From positions 1 to 6,393 of the forward strand of contig DATCKS010000206.1 in NCBI GenBank assembly GCA_036562265.1: DNA of 6,393 nt, given 5' to 3'. How positions within the stretch are numbered: position 1 is the stretch's first letter; each line of letters starts with the position of its first letter. Origin of the DNA: DASVDK01 sp036562265 [NCBI: Thermodesulfobacteriota bacterium]. Lineage in GTDB: Bacteria; DASVDK01. Under the pieces are notes generated by a model, which had not been told where the DNA came from, ran no database searches, and saw only the letters and a program-made list of their open reading frames with translations. Both the position numbers and the translations under genes were made by a program. This document shows positions 1 through 4,799 of the stretch, in pieces.

Positions 1-640
1 CCCACCGGTACTCGAAGTGCGCCCCCTGGCGCACGTCGAGAACGAGCGGCGGCCGGAAGCAGGCGAGGCACTCGCCGCCCGGGTGCCGGACGCTCCGGTA
101 GAGGACGCCGTTCGAGCCGGCCTCGAAGAGGCGGCGCCCGAAGTCCTGCGACACGGCGTAGCTCACCGGGTCGTGGAGCGGCGCGAACGCCGGGTCGTCG
201 CCCCGCACGTCGTGGAACGGCGCGTCGAAGGCGGCCAGGTACTGCCGCATCTGCACGTAGGTGTCGAACGCGCCCACCTCCCGCAGTTCCTGCGTGCGGT
301 GGTAGATCGTCTCGGCGAGCGCCGTCTCGAGCGTGAAGGCGGCGTACCAGGCGCCGCGGTCTTCCCCGGTGAAGCGGCTCCCGCCGATGCGGGGATGGCA
401 GAAGGCGGCCATGATGACCGACGCGAAGGGCCGGCCGACGACCCACTCGGCAGGCGGGATGGTGCGAATCACGCCGAGTTCCATCGTCAGCCGGTCGTTC
501 GTCCACCCCTCGAGGTCGATGATCTCGTCGAGGTCCTCCGGCGAGGCGACCTCGTCGAGGATGCCGACGGACGGGTAGCGGCTCGGCACCAGGCGGTGCG
601 TCTCGCCGATGCGCAGGTGCGTGACCGGCGCCGCGATCAC
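1..640 (-). CDS. RES-domain toxin of a type II toxin-antitoxin pair (C-terminal end cut by window edge)
   Basis: Reading the minus strand from a GTG at 640 gives 213 open codons that run off the left edge. The protein matches the RES family: an early Arg-rich segment (R16, then R21-Y22-P23), a GSRF motif at 87-90 standing in for the usual GGRW, WYAAFTLETALAE at 98-110 with the conserved Glu (E110), and YRSVRHPGGE at 181-190 with the conserved Ser (S183). Known RES toxins such as MbcT degrade NAD+ and ParT ADP-ribosylates a host enzyme; which activity applies here cannot be told. The last visible residues (LDVRQGAHFEYRW) look like the usual family C-terminus, so probably only a few codons are missing. 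The GTG overlaps the antitoxin stop as GTGA, implying translational coupling; there is no independent promoter. The family call is firm, the exact start slightly less so. Confidence 0.9.
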   Translation of the reverse strand, partial: MIAAPVTHLRIGETHRLVPSRYPSVGILDEVASPEDLDEIIDLEGWTNDRLTMELGVIRTIPPAEWVVGRPFASVIMAAFCHPRIGGSRFTGEDRGAWYAAFTLETALAETIYHRTQELREVGAFDTYVQMRQYLAAFDAPFHDVRGDDPAFAPLHDPVSYAVSQDFGRRLFEAGSNGVLYRSVRHPGGECLACFRPPLVLDVRQGAHFEYRW

Positions 641-1089
641 CCCCACGCCCCCCGGCGCCCGTCGAGCAGCCGCCGCACCCGGTAGAGGCCGTCGATCCCC
701 CCCTCCACCATCAGGTCGAGCGCCGGCCGCCCGCCGAAGAGCGGGTGGCTGTTGGGCATGCGGATCCACCGATCGGCGAACGTGGCCTCGGGGTAGAGGA
801 TGTGGAGCGCCTTGTAGATGCCGATGACGAGCGAGATGCGGATCAGCGTGTCGTAGGCGAGCGTCCCGTGCTCCCCCTTCTTGTACTTGTGGAAGGTCGA
901 GGGGGCCGGCCACCCGAGGAGCGCCTGCGCCTCCCGGGTGCTGAGCTGCCAGCGCTCGGCGATGTTGAAGAACGTTCGAAGCGCGGGACCGGACTTCCGG
1001 CGGCGGACCTCGGGATCCGGCCGGAGGTCGGGAGGGACGGTAACGGTATCGGGCATCGCGGCCCGAGCGGCCGGTCGTCGTCGCGGCAC
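637..1089 (-). CDS. Xre/MbcA/ParS-type antitoxin, partner of the RES toxin
   Basis: This 150-residue protein should bind and neutralise the RES toxin and repress its own operon. Residues about 38-72 form an Xre-like helix-turn-helix (LSTREAQALLGWPAPSTFHK). Residues about 92-148 match the MbcA/ParS/Xre toxin-binding domain (formerly DUF2384): LYPEATFADRWIRMPN, HPLFGGRPALDLMVEGG and a final LYRVRRLLDG. The GTG start at 1089 is chosen because GGAGGT lies 3 bases upstream (1093-1098); the internal ATG at 1056 (M12) has no ribosome binding site. The N-terminal 35 residues are Arg/Pro-rich and probably disordered. Gene order, antitoxin first with the toxin overlapping by 4 bases, is typical of xre-res operons. 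The family is recognised with high confidence; neutralisation and repression are inferred from characterised relatives. Confidence 0.92.
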   Translation of the reverse strand: MPRRRPAARAAMPDTVTVPPDLRPDPEVRRRKSGPALRTFFNIAERWQLSTREAQALLGWPAPSTFHKYKKGEHGTLAYDTLIRISLVIGIYKALHILYPEATFADRWIRMPNSHPLFGGRPALDLMVEGGIDGLYRVRRLLDGRRGAWG

Positions 1090-1094
1090 GGGAC

Positions 1095-1128
1095 CTCCAG
1101 ATATGGATAATTCTATACGAATCTGGAG
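1095..1128. promoter_or_regulatory. Perfect 8-bp inverted repeat, probable antitoxin operator
   Basis: CTCCAGAT at 1095-1102 and ATCTGGAG at 1121-1128 are perfect inverted copies separated by 18 bases, so the half-sites are 26 bp apart centre to centre. On the minus strand the distal arm directly adjoins the TTGACT box, and the proximal arm lies over the antitoxin Shine-Dalgarno sequence. Binding of a dimeric Xre-type antitoxin here would block polymerase. The repeat sits in an AT-rich island in otherwise very GC-rich DNA. Operator function is inferred from position and symmetry. Confidence 0.65.
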
Positions 1129-1132
1129 TCAA
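1104..1132 (-). promoter_or_regulatory. Candidate sigma70-like promoter of the toxin-antitoxin operon
   Basis: On the minus strand TTGACT (1132-1127, five of six bases match TTGACA) is followed after 17 bases by TATCCA (1109-1104), a weak -10 box. A better-matching -10, TATAGA at 1117-1112, lies between them and would pair with TTGTGG (1138-1133) at 15-base spacing, giving a leader of about 16 bases that includes the whole ribosome binding site. The first choice would start transcription inside the Shine-Dalgarno site, so the second may be the real one. Confidence 0.45.
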
Positions 1133-1142
1133 CCACAAGGCG

Positions 1143-1168
1143 CGCGACGGGTCGTCCCCAAGGTCGCG
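1143..1168 (-). terminator. Weak hairpin downstream of the HAD phosphatase gene
   Basis: CGCGAC (1143-1148) pairs with GTCGCG (1163-1168) across a 14-base loop in which GGG and CCC can add three pairs. It lies 12 bases past the phosphatase stop codon and before the antitoxin promoter. There is no T-tract, and hairpins of this size arise often by chance in GC-rich DNA, so terminator function is uncertain. Confidence 0.25.
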
Positions 1169-1179
1169 TCCCGCCGCGG

Positions 1180-2007
1180 TCACGCCCCGACCAGACGCGC
1201 CTCGAGGAGGGCGTCGGCCAGTTCGGCGAAGCCGCGGCCGCCGCGGGCGCGGGTGATCCAGCGCGGCCAGACCGACAGGCGCCCGGCGAAGTCGGCCACG
1301 TTGGCGACGCCGACGGCGTTGGGGAAGAAGCGGAACATCGGCTCGTCGTTCGGCGAGTCGCCGACGAAGACGACCGCCTCGCGCGACGCGTCGAGGTCCC
1401 AGCCGAACACCTCCGAGAAGAACCGCCGCGTCATCGACAGCTTGTCGTAGGCGCCGAACCAGCCGTTCACGTGGATGGAGCTGACCTTGGCGGTGGCGCC
1501 GGCCTCCTCGAAGATGGCGACGATGCGGTCGACCGCCTCGCGCGGCAAGGGCTCGACGTCCTCCCGGAAGTCGATGGCGAGGTCGGCCACGCGGTAGGCC
1601 TGATCGGCCGCCACGCGCGCGCCCGGCACCTCGGCGAGGACGCGCGCCTCGATCGCGGCGAGCCGGCGGCGATCGTCCGCCCGCTCGGCCTCGCTCTTCC
1701 AGAAGCGGCGCACCATGGTGCGCGCCGCCGTGTCGTAGCGGAAGTAGAGCGCGCCGTTCTCGCCGACGACGCCGTCCACCGGCCAGAAGCGGGCGATCAT
1801 GTCGCACCATCCCGCCGGCCGGCCGGTGATCGGCACGACGCGCAGGCCGGTCTCGGCGAGCCGCTCGAGCGCGGCGTAGGCGACCGCCGGGAGCCGGCCG
1901 TCCTCGGTGAGCGTGTCGTCGATGTCGCAGAGCACCGCGCGCACGGCGGCGCGCGCCTCCCGAGGGAACTCCGCGAGCGGGCGGGGCATCGTGGGATCAG
2001 GCGGCAT
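1180..2007 (-). CDS. HAD superfamily phosphatase, subfamily IIB (Cof/sugar-phosphatase-like)
   Basis: The 275-residue protein should be a cytosolic Mg2+-dependent phosphatase acting on a small phosphorylated metabolite. HAD motif I is DIDDT at 28-32 (D28 nucleophile, D30 acid/base), motif II is ITGRP at 60-64, motif III is K189 in YDKLSM, and motif IV is VGDSPNDEPMF at 215-225 with D217 and D221. The cap of about 100 residues between motifs II and III is the C2 type of subfamily IIB, shared with mannosyl-3-phosphoglycerate, sucrose-phosphate and Cof phosphatases. The substrate cannot be assigned. ATG 2007 is chosen over ATG 1989 because GAGGTGG lies just upstream (2011-2017), whereas 1989 has no such site. 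It starts 20 bases after the TIM-barrel gene, so the two form one operon and probably one pathway. Confidence 0.85.
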   Translation of the reverse strand: MPPDPTMPRPLAEFPREARAAVRAVLCDIDDTLTEDGRLPAVAYAALERLAETGLRVVPITGRPAGWCDMIARFWPVDGVVGENGALYFRYDTAARTMVRRFWKSEAERADDRRRLAAIEARVLAEVPGARVAADQAYRVADLAIDFREDVEPLPREAVDRIVAIFEEAGATAKVSSIHVNGWFGAYDKLSMTRRFFSEVFGWDLDASREAVVFVGDSPNDEPMFRFFPNAVGVANVADFAGRLSVWPRWITRARGGRGFAELADALLEARLVGA

Positions 2008-2027
2008 CGGCCACCTCGGCGAGCGCG

Positions 2028-2696
2028 TCACGCCGCGGCGGCCGCGACGAGGGCCGTCAGACGTGCCCGGAGCGCGGCGATGCCGGCGGCCGGATCGTCG
2101 CCGACCGCGGCCGAGCCGACCGTGAAGGCGTCGGCGCCCGCCGCCCGCACGGCGTGGATCCGTTCGGGCGTGTTGACGCTGCCGGCGACGATCAGCCGGC
2201 CGGGCGTGGCCGCGCGCGCCGCGAGGACGAGCGCGATCGGGTCGGCATCGAGCGCCCGATAGGCCAGGAGGTCCACGCCGGCTGCGCCGGCGGCGGCGAA
2301 GCGCCGGCAGTCGGCGGCGATCTCTTCGGCCGTGCCGGCAAGCCGGGTCGGGTGGCCGATGGGGCGCCCCGGGAACGGGTGATACGGGACGCCGGCCGCG
2401 AGCGCCACGCCGAGGATCCGCTCGGCGTCCATGCCCCCCATGAGTCGGTCGACGCCCGCCTCGATCGCGTGGCACGCCGCCGCGAACGCGCGCTCCGGAT
2501 CGGGATCGACCAGCTCCACGTGGCTCAGCGCCCCGTCGGCCTTGATGCGGCGCACGAGCGTCGACACGAGCGCCCGGTCGGCGCCGACGTCCTTGAAGCC
2601 GACGCAGCGGAGGCCCAGGTCGCGGACGGCGTCGTACACCGCCAGGCAGTTCGGGATCGTCCGGTCGTCCCGGGTGAGCATGAAGATGAACTCCAC
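2028..2696 (-). CDS. Phosphate-binding TIM-barrel protein, function unknown (HisA/NanE-like fold)
   Basis: The 222-residue protein shows the repeating strand/helix pattern of a TIM barrel: EFIFMLT (2-8), CVGFKDVG (31-38), HVELVD (59-64), VDLLAYR (141-147), LIVAGSVNTPERI (168-180) and AFTVGSA (190-196). The last two resemble the standard phosphate-binding motif of strands 7 and 8 in HisA, ThiE and NanE-like enzymes, so a phosphorylated ligand is likely. No specific reaction can be assigned. An in-frame TAG at 2711-2709, only four codons upstream, limits the start to GTG 2696 or ATG 2681. The GTG is preferred because it keeps barrel strand 1, although only the ATG has a GGAG in range. The C-terminus ends in an Ala run. 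It is the first gene of an operon with the HAD phosphatase. Confidence 0.8.
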   Translation of the reverse strand: MEFIFMLTRDDRTIPNCLAVYDAVRDLGLRCVGFKDVGADRALVSTLVRRIKADGALSHVELVDPDPERAFAAACHAIEAGVDRLMGGMDAERILGVALAAGVPYHPFPGRPIGHPTRLAGTAEEIAADCRRFAAAGAAGVDLLAYRALDADPIALVLAARAATPGRLIVAGSVNTPERIHAVRAAGADAFTVGSAAVGDDPAAGIAALRARLTALVAAAAA

Positions 2697-2705
2697 GACG
2701 GGGAC

Positions 2706-2734
2706 ACGCTAACGCGCCGGCGACCGATCGACAA
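2706..2734 (-). promoter_or_regulatory. Candidate promoter of the TIM-barrel/HAD operon
   Basis: Minus-strand TTGTCG (2734-2729) and TAGCGT (2711-2706) are separated by 17 bases. Transcription would begin about 2-3 bases before the GTG at 2696, which has no Shine-Dalgarno site of its own, so a nearly leaderless mRNA is implied. The -10 match is weak (three of six bases); the call rests on spacing and on the absence of a ribosome binding site. Confidence 0.35.
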
Positions 2735-2757
2735 CCGGGAGCGGCCGGCGATACGCT
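2728..2757 (+). promoter_or_regulatory. Candidate promoter of the O-methyltransferase gene
   Basis: TCGACA (2728-2733, five of six bases match TTGACA) and TACGCT (2752-2757) are 18 bases apart. Transcription would start at about 2764-2765, on or beside the ATG, and no Shine-Dalgarno sequence precedes the ATG, so the mRNA is probably leaderless. The -35 box shares bases 2729-2733 with the opposing -35 box of the TIM-barrel operon. Confidence 0.4.
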
Positions 2758-2764
2758 GTGGCCC

Positions 2765-3430
2765 ATGCCGCGCTCCCTCCTGCCGGAACCGGTCGACCGC
2801 TACGTGAACGAGGTGATCACGCGCGAGTCCGAGGTCGCGCGCCGCCTGCGCGCGGAGACCTCCGCCCTCCCCGAGGCCGGCATGCAGATCGGACCGGACG
2901 AGGCCGCCCTGCTCGGTCTCCTCGCCCGCCTCGTCGGGGCGCGCCGGGCCATCGAGATCGGCACGTTCACCGGTATGAGCGCGCTCGCCGTCGCCTCGGC
3001 CCTGCCCCCCGACGGACGGCTCGTCTGCTGCGATACGAGCGAGACGTGGACGCGCATCGCCCGGCGCTACTGGGCGGAGGCGGGCGTGGCCGACCGGATC
3101 GACCTGCGCCTCGGCCCGGCCCGGGCCACGCTCGAGACGCTGCTCGCCCAGGGCGAGGCCGGCACGTACGACTTCGCCTTCATCGACGCCGACAAGACCG
3201 AGTACGACGCCTACTACGAGGCCTGCCTCGCGCTCCTGCGGCCGGGCGGCCTCGTCCTCGTCGACAACGTCCTCTGGTCGGGGGCGGTCGCCGACCCGGC
3301 CGAGCAGGACCCCGACACCACCGCCATCCGCGCCCTCAACCTCAAGATCCGCGACGACCCGCGCGTCGACGCGGTGCTCCTCACCGTCGGCGACGGCCTC
3401 ACAGTGGCCCGGAAGCGGGCGCCGGCCTGA
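2765..3430 (+). CDS. Class I SAM-dependent O-methyltransferase (COMT/CCoAOMT family)
   Basis: The 221-residue protein has the usual length and layout of the bacterial caffeoyl-CoA O-methyltransferase-like family (Methyltransf_3): a helical N-terminus, MQIGPDEAALL at 40-50, SAM motif I EIGTFTG at 64-70, an acidic residue expected to hold the ribose (D90 in VCCDTSETW), and the divalent-metal ligands D141 (FIDADKTEYD), D167 and N168 (VLVDNVLWSG). It should transfer a methyl group from S-adenosylmethionine to a catechol-like hydroxyl in the cytosol; the true acceptor is unknown. The ATG at 2765 has no Shine-Dalgarno site, and a candidate promoter would start transcription at it. It is transcribed alone, divergently from the TIM-barrel/HAD operon, and ends before a GC hairpin. 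Confidence 0.93.
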   Translation: MPRSLLPEPVDRYVNEVITRESEVARRLRAETSALPEAGMQIGPDEAALLGLLARLVGARRAIEIGTFTGMSALAVASALPPDGRLVCCDTSETWTRIARRYWAEAGVADRIDLRLGPARATLETLLAQGEAGTYDFAFIDADKTEYDAYYEACLALLRPGGLVLVDNVLWSGAVADPAEQDPDTTAIRALNLKIRDDPRVDAVLLTVGDGLTVARKRAPA

Positions 3431-3437
3431 CGGCTCC

Positions 3438-3475
3438 CGCGGGGCCGGGCGGGCGTGAGGCCGGCCGGCCCCGCG
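3438..3475 (+). terminator. GC-rich hairpin after the O-methyltransferase gene
   Basis: CGCGGGGCCGG (3438-3448) pairs perfectly with CCGGCCCCGCG (3465-3475), an 11-bp all-GC stem with a 16-base loop, starting 7 bases after the stop codon. No T-tract follows (ATCCCGAC), so it is a terminator-like or 3'-protecting stem rather than a classic intrinsic terminator. Confidence 0.5.
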
Positions 3476-3521
3476 ATCCCGACACCTCGCATCGGCGCCG
3501 CTGATGCTCGAGCGCGGCGTC

Positions 3522-3538
3522 AATCGGTTGTTCCGATT
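3522..3538. promoter_or_regulatory. Operator-like palindrome touching the -35 box
   Basis: AATCGG (3522-3527) and CCGATT (3533-3538) are perfect 6-bp inverted arms around a 5-base centre (TTGTT). The last base is the first base of the TTGACC box of the transglutaminase promoter, so a bound dimer would overlap polymerase. No known regulator consensus is recognised, and 6-bp arms can occur by chance. Confidence 0.4.
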
Positions 3539-3565
3539 TGACCCACCCTGTGACCCCGATATCAT
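3538..3565 (+). promoter_or_regulatory. Sigma70-like promoter of the transglutaminase-like gene
   Basis: TTGACC (3538-3543) and TATCAT (3560-3565) each differ from consensus by one base and are 16 bases apart, in an AT-richer patch than the surroundings. Transcription would begin near 3572 and give a leader of about 44 bases ending in the GGAGG site. This is the best promoter match in the window. Confidence 0.65.
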
Positions 3566-3615
3566 GAACGAACGTGGTTGCGGCTCGAGAGGGATCGCAT
3601 CCGGAGGTCGACGCG

Positions 3616-4719
3616 ATGGAGCGAAGGGTTTTCCTGAAGACGATCGGAGCTTCGGCGGCGGCGCTCGCGGCCGGGCTCAAGGGGTCCGGGCGCGTGGCGG
3701 AGGCCGCGGCGGCGGCCCCGGGGTGGCGAACGTTCGAGGTGACGACGCGGGTCGAGGTGGCCGCGCCGAAGGGCGTGACGAAGGTGTGGCTGCCGCTGCC
3801 GCTCATGGGCGACACGGACTACCAGCGGCGGCTCGGCGACGAGACCTGGACGGGCAACATGGCCGCCGCGCGCATCTATCGCGACGAGAAGTACGACGCC
3901 GGCATCCTCTACGCGGAGTGGCCGGCGGGCGAGACGGCACCGTTCATCGAGGTCGTGAGCCGCGTCGCGACGCGCGACCGGGCGGTCGACCTCTCGAAGC
4001 CGGCGCCGCACGCCGTGCGGGAGAGCCGGTCCACCCTCGCGCGGTACCTCGAGCCGACGAGGCTCATCCCGACCGACGGGGTGGTCCTCGAGACCTCGCG
4101 GACGATCACGAAGGGGCACCGCACGGAGGTGGCCAAGGCGCGGGCCATCTACGAGTGGATCGTCGAGAACACCTTCCGCGACCCCAAGGTGCGCGGCTGC
4201 GGGATCGGCGACGTGAAGACGATGCTCGAGATGGGCAACCTCGGCGGCAAGTGCGCGGACCTCAACGCGCTCTTCGTCGGTCTCGCCCGCGCGGCCGGCA
4301 TCCCGGCCCGCGACGTCTACGGCGTCCGCACGGCCGACTCGAAGGAGTTCAAGAGCCTCGGCAAGAGCGGCGACATCACCAAGGCGCAGCACTGCCGCGC
4401 CGAGTTCTACGTCGAGAGCCACGGCTGGGTGCCGGTCGACCCTGCCGACGTGCGCAAGGTCGTCCTCGAGGAGCCGCCCACGGGGCGCACGCTCGACGAC
4501 CCGCTCGTCAAGCGGGCGCGCGAGAAGCTCTTCGGCGCGTGGGAGATGAACTGGGTCGGTTACAACTACGCCCACGACCTGGCGCTGCCGAACTCGAGCG
4601 GCGAGCCGATCGGCTTCCTCATGTACCCGCAGGCCGAGACCGCCGACGGCCGCAAGGACAGCCTCGCGCCCGAGACGTTCAAGTACCAGATCACCGCCCG
4701 CGAGGTGAGCGCCGCGTAA
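3616..4719 (+). CDS. Tat-exported transglutaminase-like (papain-fold) protein
   Basis: The start at ATG 3616 is set by GGAGG at 3603-3607, 8 bases upstream, and by the Tat signal that begins at once (ERRVFLKTIGASAAALAAG). The earlier in-frame GTG at 3574 would put 14 extra residues before it and lies close to the predicted transcription start. The 367-residue protein has a signal peptide to about residue 34 with likely cleavage in the AEAAAAA run, a beta-rich N-terminal region (about 36-125), and a transglutaminase core with a Cys-His-Asp triad: C213 in GGKCADLNALFVGLARAAGIPAR, H259 in AQHCRAEFY, and D275 in PVDPAD. Bacterial members are mostly cysteine peptidases or amide-bond enzymes rather than cross-linkers; the substrate is unknown. 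No membrane segment follows the signal, so it should act in the periplasm or outside the cell. It is transcribed alone and converges on a Tat-exported amidohydrolase. Confidence 0.88.
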   Translation: MERRVFLKTIGASAAALAAGLKGSGRVAEAAAAAPGWRTFEVTTRVEVAAPKGVTKVWLPLPLMGDTDYQRRLGDETWTGNMAAARIYRDEKYDAGILYAEWPAGETAPFIEVVSRVATRDRAVDLSKPAPHAVRESRSTLARYLEPTRLIPTDGVVLETSRTITKGHRTEVAKARAIYEWIVENTFRDPKVRGCGIGDVKTMLEMGNLGGKCADLNALFVGLARAAGIPARDVYGVRTADSKEFKSLGKSGDITKAQHCRAEFYVESHGWVPVDPADVRKVVLEEPPTGRTLDDPLVKRAREKLFGAWEMNWVGYNYAHDLALPNSSGEPIGFLMYPQAETADGRKDSLAPETFKYQITAREVSAA

Positions 4720-4791
4720 CGACCGCACGGCGATCGCCGCGGCGGCCCGCCTCGGTTGCGGGCGTCGCGGCGATCGCCGATCGAGCGGTCG
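4720..4791. terminator. Long hairpin between convergent genes, probable bidirectional terminator
   Basis: Bases 4728-4744 pair with 4763-4779 (17 bp, one G-T pair). After one bulged G (4745) CCCGC (4746-4750) pairs with GCGGG (4758-4762), closing a 7-base loop. Outer CGACCG (4720-4725) can pair with CGGTCG (4786-4791) across an unequal internal loop. It fills the space between the two convergent stop codons (4717-4719 and 4800-4802). There is no T-tract on either strand. Each arm contains CGGCGATCGCCG, which is itself a palindrome, so each arm could also fold alone. Confidence 0.7.
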
Positions 4792-4799
4792 CCACGGGA

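Noticed and set aside
17-685. Plus-strand open frame of 222 codons
   Set aside because: It is antisense to the RES toxin, which has clear family motifs; the plus product shows no recognisable domain.
1471-2262. Plus-strand open frame of 263 codons
   Set aside because: It is antisense to the HAD and TIM-barrel genes, with no motif; a shadow frame.
637-2696. The toxin-antitoxin pair and the TIM-barrel/HAD pair as one defence or metabolic system
   Set aside because: They have separate promoters and an intergenic gap of about 90 bases, and nothing in the HAD or TIM-barrel sequences suggests a link with the toxin.
2008-2766. N-terminal extension of the HAD frame upstream to 2766, giving a 528-residue protein
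   Set aside because: The added part is Arg/Gly/Pro-rich out-of-frame translation of the TIM-barrel gene, and the ATG at 2007 has its own ribosome binding site and precedes the first HAD motif.
2525-3565. Minus-strand open frame of 346 codons
   Set aside because: It is antisense to the O-methyltransferase and out of frame with the TIM-barrel gene; no domain is visible.
3574-3615. GTG 3574 as the start of the transglutaminase-like gene
   Set aside because: It lies within a few bases of the predicted transcription start, has no ribosome binding site, and would place 14 residues before a Tat signal that already begins well at 3616.
4728-4779. GGCGATCGCC copies as evidence for a cyanobacterial HIP1 repeat
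   Set aside because: Only two copies are seen and both are arms of one hairpin; the gene content and composition do not otherwise suggest a cyanobacterium.
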